This document shows positions 44,075-52,041 of a DNA stretch of 64,000 bases, in pieces; the first letter of the stretch is position 1; each line of letters begins with the position of its first letter. The translations under genes were made by a program, and so were the position numbers. The notes beneath the pieces are model-generated. The model made no database searches. It saw only the letters and a program-made list of their open reading frames with translations, and was not told the DNA's origin. The DNA is from UBA3478 sp049596955 (GTDB taxonomy: Bacteria > Bacteroidota > Bacteroidia > Flavobacteriales > Flavobacteriaceae): contig JBMYMD010000001.1 in NCBI GenBank assembly GCA_049596955.1, positions 1-64,000 on the forward strand, given 5' to 3'.

Positions 44075-45610
44075 TTATTCAAGTTCAATAAGCAAGCGTT
44101 GATATGAGCTTAAGGGCGGGCTACCACTATCTTTTACCTCAAAAATTAAGTGATAAACACCCGCTTTGGTTTCAGGGTCAAAATCAGATAGTGTAATCTG
44201 ATCATTTTCAATGGATACTTTTGGATAATTTGACATCTTTACTTCACTTAATTCATCGTAAAAAAAATAAGATATAGTCCACTGATCAGCATCAGGATCA
44301 TCTACCGTGTATTTTAATTCAATTTGGTTTTGTTCCGAAGGTCTCACTTTAATTTTTGTTTCTGCTAATTTAAAGCTTGGAGCGTGATTAGCACTGCTGT
44401 AGTCTGAAATACACCAATCTGCTCTTGCCGCAAAATCATTCTGAATTGCAGGTATCCATCTTGTTTGTGCATAACTCAAATCCATGGTCTTTGTAAATGG
44501 ATTGTACTCTGCAGTGTGTTCTCCATCAGACCAGAAAGGAAGCGTACTATCCAATTGGACCAAACGACCTCCCCAACCACCGTATTCAGGGTGCTCTAGG
44601 TTTTGAAGTCCTACATCAACCAAATGCAAGAAAGCAGGAGAATCTCCTTCAGAGATAAAATCATAAGGCTCGAAAGTTCCCCATTGCGCATTGACCAATC
44701 GATTTGGATCACCATGTATGTGTTCGGGATCTCCTTCTTGTTTTTGCCCATCGCCATAGCTGTAATATTTCTTGAGTAATGGGCCGTGATTATTAATCAG
44801 ATCAGACATAAATTCTGCCTTTAAGTACGACCGATAATCTTCTGGAACAACACGCTTCCAGAAATAAGCAAAACTCCAAAACTGATTGCTGTTGTAATAG
44901 ACTTTCACATCAGGCCATTTTTTGGAGATGTAGTTTTTATAGGTAGCATCCTGATCTAGTATCGCATAAATGACCGCCTTCTGCGTCACTTTTTGGTACA
45001 CCTCATTCCAAGTAGAGGTCCCCCAAAACTCATCTTCGATAGATTTCAAGGCTCGAGCAATGGTATTAGTTCCTCCCCAAACTTGTAAATAAAGTGGAGA
45101 CCTTTCATCATCTAAGAGTTTGGCTTTAATAAAATTAGAGCCCTCGGTATCTTTACTCATCTCTCCCTCAAAATCTATATTACCCACATAAATTTGATGG
45201 CGCAATTGATCCGGATGCGGGTATTTTGAATCGTGTAGAATTAAATTGTCGTATACCTTAGCATAGGCTGAAATTAGTTCTTGAATCCACTCCGTTCCAG
45301 GCCACCTCAAAGAAGTTCTTGACCCATAAAGCTCTTTGGTCATTTGCATTTCTGAAGTAAACGAAGTACCTAATCCGTCTCCTTTGTAGTGCCATTGACT
45401 GCTGCTATACACTAAGCCCTCTATAGACATTTCATTGGCGTATAATAAAAGGCGTATAAATGAATCTACATCATCAATTTCTCCATCTGTGGTAATAATA
45501 GTTCTCGCTAAAGTCTTTTCAGGTGTAACCTTTATTGGCTCAGGCGTTATCTGACATGACTTTAGAGAACAGATGAGAACAAATAAAACGAACTTCAATC
45601 TATTGGTCAT
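44075..45610 (-). CDS. nucleoside-hydrolase-like Sde182-type (DUF1593) secreted protein
   Basis: 511 residues with a signal peptide and possible lipobox (SLKSC, C19). The N-terminal two thirds follow the Sde182 nucleoside-hydrolase-like domain: TIITTDGEIDDVDSFIRLLLYANE (about 38-61) gives the acidic metal cluster, then VWGGTNTIARALKSIED, YAILDQDATYKNYISKKWP and a HGDPNRLVNAQWGTFE segment. The last roughly 90 residues are a beta-sandwich (KIKVRPSEQNQIELKYTVDDPDADQW) like the Sde182 C-terminal domain. Family members were first noted as cellulose-binding; the reaction is not established. It overlaps the carboxylesterase gene by 11 bases. Confidence 0.8.
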   Translation of the reverse strand: MTNRLKFVLFVLICSLKSCQITPEPIKVTPEKTLARTIITTDGEIDDVDSFIRLLLYANEMSIEGLVYSSSQWHYKGDGLGTSFTSEMQMTKELYGSRTSLRWPGTEWIQELISAYAKVYDNLILHDSKYPHPDQLRHQIYVGNIDFEGEMSKDTEGSNFIKAKLLDDERSPLYLQVWGGTNTIARALKSIEDEFWGTSTWNEVYQKVTQKAVIYAILDQDATYKNYISKKWPDVKVYYNSNQFWSFAYFWKRVVPEDYRSYLKAEFMSDLINNHGPLLKKYYSYGDGQKQEGDPEHIHGDPNRLVNAQWGTFEPYDFISEGDSPAFLHLVDVGLQNLEHPEYGGWGGRLVQLDSTLPFWSDGEHTAEYNPFTKTMDLSYAQTRWIPAIQNDFAARADWCISDYSSANHAPSFKLAETKIKVRPSEQNQIELKYTVDDPDADQWTISYFFYDELSEVKMSNYPKVSIENDQITLSDFDPETKAGVYHLIFEVKDSGSPPLSSYQRLLIELE

Positions 45611-47225
45611 ACTGAGTGGCTAAAAATTTAAACCGCTTATCGCTATGGGCAGTTTCTGCTGCACTTTGGGTATTGATAACCATCACTTCAGGATTCCCCT
45701 TTACATTGGCGTTTGGCCAATTGGCCAATCCCTCAGCATTAGGATCTCCGGTTTTAATAAAATTAGCAAAGTAATTTTGAAAGGTCTCTGACACCACAAA
45801 GTCTTCGTCTGTCCACTGATAGTCATCAACCAAATGCAAATTACCCATAGCATACTCAATTTCACATGCATGTGGTGCTCCAATGGGTTCGACTAGGAGT
45901 ATATCTTCTTCTGATCGCTCTCTTGTTCCACCGGCAAATCCTGCCACTAAATCTGTATTTTTCAACGGAGGTCTGTGCTTGGCGTACAAATAACGATAAA
46001 TAGGCTGATTACTATTTTTACGATGCAGGTCATACCACTTATACGAGCTGTAAACAATGAATCGATCTGACGCCAAACGCGTTGCCATGCGTTCTACTCC
46101 TCGAGAATCATTTTTATCTGGTGCATAGAGTTTCTGAACTTTTCGATGTTCATCGGGATACAAGAGTTCTATGGTTTTATTAAAATTCGATTCTGTCAAT
46201 TCTTGATCTTGCATCATCGCCTGAGCAGGGATTTCAGCAGAATTCCATCCCAATAAAAGGGGTATTTGTGCCTGACTCCCTTCGTTAAAAATATCATTTA
46301 ACGATTTTGGGAGAAAATAGCCATCGACCACCATAGGAAAACCAAAACGGCCGGATTCTTTGTACATCTCATAAATTGCTCTGGTAGACAAGGACCTCAA
46401 TTCTTCTATGGAATTGATTTCGAATTGCGCTAAGAATTGCTCACCTTCTTTTTCGGCCTGGTCTAGAGCCACTGGTGTCATCGTTGGATTAATGGCTGCA
46501 CCACTCTCACCTATTGCTTTATCAATAAAATTCTTACTCAAAGGCGAAGCCATTTGAGCACTTACGGAAATGGAACCAGCAGACTCCCCAGCAATAGTCA
46601 CATTGTTAGGGTCACCTCCAAATTGAGCTATGTTTCGCCCTACCCATTTTAGCGCTTGAAGCTGATCTAACAAGCCATAATTTCCAGAAGCTTTATAAGA
46701 GGCTTCTTCACTGAGTTCGGGATGCGCCAAATAGCCAAACACATTCAAACGGTAATTCACGGTGACGACGACTATATCTTTTTTTGACATGCTTTCACCA
46801 TCATAGCGATACTCAGATGCATCACCTGCGACATTACCTCCCCCATAGAAATAAACTAAAACGGGTAAATTTTTAGTATTTCGATTCGCAGTGGTCCAAA
46901 TATTTAGATACAGGCAATCTTCACTTACCCCATCAGATCTTGATTTCATATCGCCAAACACTAAAGGCTGCATAGGTCGAGGTCCAAATTTTTTGGTTTC
47001 CTTGACTCCCTCCCAATTTTGCATTTCAACAGGTGCCTTCCATCTTAAGTTTCCAACAGGAGGTTGTGCAAAAGGAACCCCTAAATAGGTTTGCACACCT
47101 GTATGTGTATCGTAACTCCCTTCTATAATCCCCTTATCAGTTTCTACTTGAACTGCAAACGCATTGGGATTTTGAGCGTTCAGGATAAATAATCCTGCAA
47201 AAAAGGCAAGGAGGGTATTTTTCAT
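45600..47225 (-). CDS. secreted type B carboxylesterase
   Basis: 541 residues from the ATG at 47225, which starts a proper signal peptide (MKNTLLAFFAGLFILNAQ); an ATG nine codons upstream is less likely. It is an alpha/beta hydrolase of the cholinesterase/para-nitrobenzyl esterase type: LGVPFAQPPVGNLRWKAPV, EDCLYLNIWT, the oxyanion YFYGGG segment, and the nucleophile S215 in IAGESAGSISVSAQM. The acidic residue is probably in GWNSAEIPAQ and the His in APHACEIEYAMGN. In this locus it likely removes ester groups from the glycoside. It is divergent from the NUDIX regulator, with a strong palindrome between them. Confidence 0.9.
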   Translation of the reverse strand: MKNTLLAFFAGLFILNAQNPNAFAVQVETDKGIIEGSYDTHTGVQTYLGVPFAQPPVGNLRWKAPVEMQNWEGVKETKKFGPRPMQPLVFGDMKSRSDGVSEDCLYLNIWTTANRNTKNLPVLVYFYGGGNVAGDASEYRYDGESMSKKDIVVVTVNYRLNVFGYLAHPELSEEASYKASGNYGLLDQLQALKWVGRNIAQFGGDPNNVTIAGESAGSISVSAQMASPLSKNFIDKAIGESGAAINPTMTPVALDQAEKEGEQFLAQFEINSIEELRSLSTRAIYEMYKESGRFGFPMVVDGYFLPKSLNDIFNEGSQAQIPLLLGWNSAEIPAQAMMQDQELTESNFNKTIELLYPDEHRKVQKLYAPDKNDSRGVERMATRLASDRFIVYSSYKWYDLHRKNSNQPIYRYLYAKHRPPLKNTDLVAGFAGGTRERSEEDILLVEPIGAPHACEIEYAMGNLHLVDDYQWTDEDFVVSETFQNYFANFIKTGDPNAEGLANWPNANVKGNPEVMVINTQSAAETAHSDKRFKFLATQYDQ

Positions 47226-47231
47226 GTTTTC

Positions 47232-47254
47232 TATTGTATCGGTTAGATACAATA
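47232..47254. promoter_or_regulatory. inverted repeat, probable operator of the NUDIX-type sugar regulator
   Basis: TATTGTATC (47232-47240), five bases GGTTA, GATACAATA (47246-47254): perfect nine-base arms. It lies six bases upstream of the carboxylesterase ATG and 35 bases upstream of the regulator ATG, in a 64-base divergent gap. The size and symmetry fit a dimeric repressor. I found no second copy of the full site in the window. Confidence 0.7.
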
Positions 47255-47289
47255 ATACAACAATTGTGAATTAGTTTATATTTACGACG

Positions 47290-48003
47290 ATGAAAAAAAT
47301 AGTACTTCCTAAAAAAGAGGATTTCATTCCGCATCTGGCCTATGACGCAGTCATTTTTGGGTTCAATGGTACTGAATTGAAAATTGTGGTTTTGGAATAC
47401 CAAAAAACCAACCACTTTGCCTTACCTGGTGGATTTGTTCGACACAATCAAAATTTAGATGAAGCCGTTTACCAGGGCGTTCAAAACCGAACAGGTATAA
47501 GTGATATTAAATTGGAGCAATGCCATACGTTTGGAAACCCAAATAGACGAGATAAAAAGGTACTAAAAGACATTTGCGAGGTACACGACCATCAAATCAA
47601 TGATGACCATTGGCTCTTAGGTCGCTTTATAAGCGTTTGTTACTATGCATTAATCAATTTTGAAGATGTAACCCTTGAACCGGATGAACTCTCTGATTCA
47701 GTCGGGTGGTATAGTCTTGATGAGTTGCCTGAACTAATACTAGATCATAAAGAAATGGTATCAAAAGCTTTAGAAGTACTTCAAAAAAACATAGACGAAA
47801 AATTAGTGGGCATGAATTTATTACCAGAAAAATTCACCATGAAAGACCTTCAAAACGTCTACGAGAGTATTCTTCAAAAAAAATTGGTCAGAACAGCCTT
47901 TCAGCGAAAAATATTGGCAAAAGATATTTTGGTTCGACACGAAAAAAAATACACAGGCAAAGCACATAAAGCTCCTTACCTGTATAGTTTTAAATCCGCT
48001 TAA
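47290..48003 (+). CDS. NUDIX-domain transcriptional regulator (NrtR/AraR-like), catalytically degenerate
   Basis: 237 residues. The first 150 form a NUDIX fold (LAYDAVIFGFNGTELKIVVLEY, then FALPGGFVRHNQNLDEAV). The NUDIX box has lost every catalytic acid: the REUxEE core reads QGVQNR (62-67), and the upstream Glu is Q54. The C-terminal 75 residues (FTMKDLQNVYESILQKKLVRTAFQRKIL) match the winged-helix domain of NrtR-family regulators, some of which control arabinose or xylose genes in Bacteroidota. Its position, convergent with xylA-xylB-type genes, points to a xylose or pentose effector. The stop shares TTAA with xylA. Confidence 0.88.
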   Translation: MKKIVLPKKEDFIPHLAYDAVIFGFNGTELKIVVLEYQKTNHFALPGGFVRHNQNLDEAVYQGVQNRTGISDIKLEQCHTFGNPNRRDKKVLKDICEVHDHQINDDHWLLGRFISVCYYALINFEDVTLEPDELSDSVGWYSLDELPELILDHKEMVSKALEVLQKNIDEKLVGMNLLPEKFTMKDLQNVYESILQKKLVRTAFQRKILAKDILVRHEKKYTGKAHKAPYLYSFKSA

Positions 48004-49325
48004 ATATATTGGTTTACAATATTTTCAAAGTATTCTTGTCGACCCGAGATTCGTTGAGGCTCACCATGAGCTGCGGCAATATCAAATAAATCTTTTAGCT
48101 GTAATCGACCTTCTTCAAAATCTTTTCCAGAAGCACTGTCAAACGAATGATAACGCTCATCTCTTAATTTTTGATAATCCGAAGAAGAAATGATTTTATC
48201 AGCAGCAATAATACTTCGGGCAAAGGTATCTACCCCTCCAATATGTGCATAAAAGATATCCTTTTGGTCTGTTGAATTCCTACGAATTTTAGCATCAAAA
48301 TTGATTCCTCCACCTTGCAGACCTCCGTATTGCAAAAAGACAAGCATGGCTTCAGTGACCTCTACGAGATTATTTGGAAATTGATCGGTATCCCAACCGT
48401 TTTGGTAGTCTCCGCGGTTTGCGTCAATACTGCCTAGCATCCCATTAGACCCTGCAACGGCCATTTCATGTTGCATGGTGTGACTCGCGAGGGTGGCGTG
48501 ATTAAATTCCAAATTAATTTTAAAATCATCGGCCAATCCGTACTGATTTAAAAACCCAATAACCGTAGCTGCATCAAAATCATATTGATGCTTCATTGGC
48601 TCCATTGGCTTGGGTTCGATAAAGAAGGTTCCTTTAAACCCTTGACCCCTAGCGTAATCTCTGGCCATAGCTAAAAACTGTGCCATATGGTCTAGTTCTC
48701 TTTTGATGTCTGTATTGAGCAGCGACATATACCCTTCACGACCACCCCAGAAAACATAATTTTCACCGCCTAAGGCCATTGTAGCATCCAAGGCTAATTT
48801 GACTTGAGCTCCGGCATTGGCCACCACATTAAAATCTGGATTGGTTGCGGCACCATTCATGTATCTCGGATTCGAAAAACAATTCGCTGTTCCCCACAAC
48901 ACATTTACCCCAGAAGCCTTCTTTTTCTGGTTGATGTAATCTACAATAGTATTTAATCTCGACTCAGATTCACCCCAAGAAGAACCTTCTCGAATTAAAT
49001 CATAATCGTGAAAACAGAAATAATCAAATCCGAGTTTGGTGATAAATTCAAAGGCCGCATCTGCCTTTTCTTTTGCTGCCTGAATAGGATCAGATGGAGC
49101 ATCCCACTCATAAATTTGAGTACCTGGCCCAAAAGGATCAGCTCCGGTTCCGCAGAACGAATGCCAATAAGCCACCGCAAATTTAAAATGCTCTCGAAGT
49201 GTTTTACCCGCAACGATTCGATCTGGGTCGTAATACTTATAGGCAAGGGGATTGTCTGAATCTTTCCCCTCAAATTTGATTTCCTTTACTTCTTTAAAAT
49301 ATTCTTTATCACCTATTAAAGCCAT
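48000..49325 (-). CDS. xylA: xylose isomerase
   Basis: Converts D-xylose to D-xylulose. It has 441 residues, class II length. The catalytic pair H106 and D109 lies in FCFHDYD. The metal ligands are E237 with K239 (IEPKPMEP), E273 and H276 (NLEFNHATLA), D301 (GSIDANRGD), D312 and D314 (WDTDQFP) and a late D in GGINFDAKIRR. All are present, so the enzyme should be active. It is the last gene of a three-gene minus-strand operon, seven bases after xylB. The stop overlaps the regulator stop. Confidence 0.97.
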   Translation of the reverse strand: MALIGDKEYFKEVKEIKFEGKDSDNPLAYKYYDPDRIVAGKTLREHFKFAVAYWHSFCGTGADPFGPGTQIYEWDAPSDPIQAAKEKADAAFEFITKLGFDYFCFHDYDLIREGSSWGESESRLNTIVDYINQKKKASGVNVLWGTANCFSNPRYMNGAATNPDFNVVANAGAQVKLALDATMALGGENYVFWGGREGYMSLLNTDIKRELDHMAQFLAMARDYARGQGFKGTFFIEPKPMEPMKHQYDFDAATVIGFLNQYGLADDFKINLEFNHATLASHTMQHEMAVAGSNGMLGSIDANRGDYQNGWDTDQFPNNLVEVTEAMLVFLQYGGLQGGGINFDAKIRRNSTDQKDIFYAHIGGVDTFARSIIAADKIISSSDYQKLRDERYHSFDSASGKDFEEGRLQLKDLFDIAAAHGEPQRISGRQEYFENIVNQYI

Positions 49326-49332
49326 AATTTAT

Positions 49333-50820
49333 TTAGTTATTAAGTTGATGTTTTATGATGAACTCCCAATTGTTGTAGACCTTCATAATGTCTTCGGATT
49401 CGGCATTGGGATGAAAGCTACGAACAAAATCATTTTTTTCTATACTTTGTGAGAATTGAACTTGTCCAAAAGTGCTTATTTGACAAGCACGAGCAGCACC
49501 TATAGCTCCTGTGGTATTATAAATATGGATTTCAAGCTGCGTTAAATCTGCCAGTGTTTGACCAAAAATTTCTGACTGAAATAAGTTGTCATTTCCTGCT
49601 CTGATTATACCATCTGGGATACCGTCTTCCAATAGAATTTTGATTCCGTAATAGAACGAAAAAGCAATTCCCTCGAGTGCAGCTCTACAAATTGTAGCTT
49701 TGTCGTGCCGATTAAATTGCATGCCTCTCAGCTCAAAACTCAAAGGCCTGTTCTCAAACATACGCTCTGGACCATTTCCGAATGGAAATACTAAAAGACC
49801 ATCGGATCCTTGAGGAACTTTAGCGGCTAATTCATTCATATGCTCATAAGAGTATACATCTAAATTCTCTTTGATCCACTTGTACAATATCCCACAACCA
49901 TTAATGCATAATAACTTACCGATACTAGTCTGCTCAGCACTGTGATTTACATGGGCGAAATTGTTAATACGCTTTAACTCTTTGGTCTTCATTTGATCAG
50001 TAACGGCGTAGACTACTCCAGAGGTGCCTGCCGTAGCTGCAATATCTCCTGAGTTCATGACATTTAAAGACAATGCGTTATTTGGCTGATCACCTGCTCG
50101 ATACAAAACAGGAGTTCCTTCAAGTAAGGTGGATTCATGAGCTCCTTGTGCACTTACTTTAGACTGCTCACTAAAGGTGTCTACAAGCTCTGGTATATAC
50201 TGATTTGGGATACCCAGATTTTCTAAGAGTGCATCTGCTACTTTATGCCCTTCGAAATCCCAAAAAATACCCTCGGAAAGCCCGCTTATTGTCGTGTTGA
50301 CAATTTCAGTGAATCGATAAGCAATATAATCACCCGGAAGCATGATTTTGTCTATCTTATCAAAGACTTGAGGTTCATTTTCTTTTACCCATTTTAGTTT
50401 TGTAGCCGTGAAATTTCCTGGAGCATTGAACAAATGTGAGGCGCAATAAGCCTCTCCTAGTTCTTCGAATGCCTGATCACCATAGGTTACTGCTCTACCA
50501 TCACACCATATTATAGCTGGTCTGAGAAGATTACCATTGTCGTCTAGGGTGACCAAACCATGCATCTGATACGAAATACCTACTCCAATAATTTGATCTG
50601 CACTTAAATGATTTTGTTTCTTTAATTCTTTAATACAATCACAGCATATACTCCACCACAGCTCGGGATCTTGTTCTGCCCACATTTGATGCGCTGCGAT
50701 GATTTGCATTTCTTGCTCTGGATTTGAAATGGATGCCTTGCATTCTCCCGAATTAACTTCAACCAAGGCAGCCTTTACTGAAGAACTCCCAATATCCAAT
50801 CCCAAAAAATACTTTTCCAT
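49333..50820 (-). CDS. xylB: xylulokinase
   Basis: Phosphorylates D-xylulose to xylulose 5-phosphate. It has 495 residues, FGGY family. The start FLGLDIGSSSVKAALVEV binds ATP phosphate, and the xylulokinase signature is QMHGLV (85-90). The catalytic-base Asp is D244 in AGDQPNN, where many homologues have GDNAA. ATAGTSGVVYAVTD and ALEGIAFSFYYGI belong to the C-terminal ATPase half. It starts one base after the upstream phosphodiesterase-like gene and precedes xylA. Confidence 0.93.
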   Translation of the reverse strand: MEKYFLGLDIGSSSVKAALVEVNSGECKASISNPEQEMQIIAAHQMWAEQDPELWWSICCDCIKELKKQNHLSADQIIGVGISYQMHGLVTLDDNGNLLRPAIIWCDGRAVTYGDQAFEELGEAYCASHLFNAPGNFTATKLKWVKENEPQVFDKIDKIMLPGDYIAYRFTEIVNTTISGLSEGIFWDFEGHKVADALLENLGIPNQYIPELVDTFSEQSKVSAQGAHESTLLEGTPVLYRAGDQPNNALSLNVMNSGDIAATAGTSGVVYAVTDQMKTKELKRINNFAHVNHSAEQTSIGKLLCINGCGILYKWIKENLDVYSYEHMNELAAKVPQGSDGLLVFPFGNGPERMFENRPLSFELRGMQFNRHDKATICRAALEGIAFSFYYGIKILLEDGIPDGIIRAGNDNLFQSEIFGQTLADLTQLEIHIYNTTGAIGAARACQISTFGQVQFSQSIEKNDFVRSFHPNAESEDIMKVYNNWEFIIKHQLNN

Positions 50821-50821
50821 A

Positions 50822-51943
50822 CTACTGTTGAATTACACGATTTAGTTGAACATCTAAGGCTTTTCCGTATTCTTGGGCTACGTCTTTGCTTTCTATAGCC
50901 ATAATTTTTCGAATAGTAGGAGCGATTTGATTAGCATAATACTGCCCTTCTTCTTGAAGCTCTCCCTGAGGTTCTATTCCGAAACCATATACTAATATCC
51001 AAGTTTGATCCGCACCTTTAACGGATGCTCCATGCGATTTCCAACTCTCAATGGGAACAGTTCCTCTTCCGTGGTCTGTTGTAACTATAAAAACTGTTTG
51101 ATCGCGATAATATTCATCAACTTGTGTAAGTTCCCATAACTCTTTTAGTAAGGCATCAGTGTTGTGAGTCGCCTTTATGTAGGCTTCATAATCACCGTCA
51201 TGAGCAAAATCATCAGTTTCTCCGTAAGCGATGTACACCAAATCTGGATGGTTTTTTTTGATAAATGCCTTGGCGAACTGATGTGTAAATCCATCTAAAC
51301 GAACACTAGACCATGGGCTAGGAACTTGTCGTTGTAAATCATTTAAGAGCTTTTCTTCTCTGCTTAGCGGTTCATTATACGCAGAATCAAAACCAGCATT
51401 GACGTATACCCCGGAACGCTGCTCGTTAATGATGAAAGGAAATACATCCCAACTTGCAAAGGCACCACTTGCATATTTTCTCTTTGCAATTCTCTGATAT
51501 TCCTCTAAGACGGTGATATTGCGATTATTAATTTTAGCATTTGAGGTGATATGCTGATCATCTGCTTTACCAGTTAGTATTTCATTGTAACCCGGATAGG
51601 AAAACCACATTTTATTGGTCAAGTTCACCTTGTTTTTAAAGTGTCGATTTCCATAGATTGCACCCATTTTTGTCACTGTATTCCATACAAAAGGCATTAA
51701 GGAGGCTCTTTTTTCTTGAACGGTTGTGTGGTTCATAAATCTTTCAAGTTGTTTAGGGTTTGAGGTGAAAGATTTGGAGTGAGCCAAAATAGAATCAACT
51801 CCCGTAAAGAGCTCCTGCCATCGCAATCCGTCAAGAGTTATTAAGAACACTTTAGTTTTATCTCGCTGTGCAAATAGACTAGGCCTAAAACTCGTTGTCA
51901 TAAAACACAGGGCAAACGCAAAAAGAAACTTAGCGTTTTTCAC
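50822..51943 (-). CDS. secreted alkaline-phosphatase-superfamily protein (phosphodiesterase/sulfatase-like fold)
   Basis: 373 residues with a signal peptide (MKNAKFLFAFALCFMTTSFRPSLFA). Superfamily elements are FLITLDGLRWQELF (first metal Asp), FSYPGYNEILTG (nucleophile Ser region), YIAYGETDDFAHDGDYEAY (Asp/His metal site) and FIVTTDHGRGT (Asp-His metal site). The nature of the leaving group (phosphate, sulfate or phosphodiester) is not readable. The start is a GTG at 51941-51943; an ATG two bases upstream is out of frame. It is the first gene of the operon with xylB and xylA, so its substrate may be a phosphorylated or sulfated pentose glycan. Confidence 0.82.
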   Translation of the reverse strand: MKNAKFLFAFALCFMTTSFRPSLFAQRDKTKVFLITLDGLRWQELFTGVDSILAHSKSFTSNPKQLERFMNHTTVQEKRASLMPFVWNTVTKMGAIYGNRHFKNKVNLTNKMWFSYPGYNEILTGKADDQHITSNAKINNRNITVLEEYQRIAKRKYASGAFASWDVFPFIINEQRSGVYVNAGFDSAYNEPLSREEKLLNDLQRQVPSPWSSVRLDGFTHQFAKAFIKKNHPDLVYIAYGETDDFAHDGDYEAYIKATHNTDALLKELWELTQVDEYYRDQTVFIVTTDHGRGTVPIESWKSHGASVKGADQTWILVYGFGIEPQGELQEEGQYYANQIAPTIRKIMAIESKDVAQEYGKALDVQLNRVIQQ

Positions 51944-52041
51944 ATTAGTTAGGTTTAAAATTAGTTAGCTGCTTAAAGTTATAAAATAGAAGTGATTCTT
52001 TTCAGGAAATAAGTTTGTAATTTGTTCTAAACTAACTAATC
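51944..52041. promoter_or_regulatory. 98-bp divergent control region with mirrored CTAACTAAT motifs
   Basis: On the minus strand CTAACTAAT occurs at 51952-51944 and 51968-51960, 16 bases apart, directly in front of the phosphodiesterase-like gene. On the plus strand the same nine bases occur at 52032-52040, one base before the ATG of the glycohydrolase-fold gene. No full TAnnTTTG box is present; the nearest is TAATTTG (52018-52024), one base short. Confidence 0.55.

Noticed and set aside
47252..47252. Upstream ATG of the carboxylesterase
   Set aside because: The nine extra residues would precede a complete signal peptide and lie across the palindromic operator.
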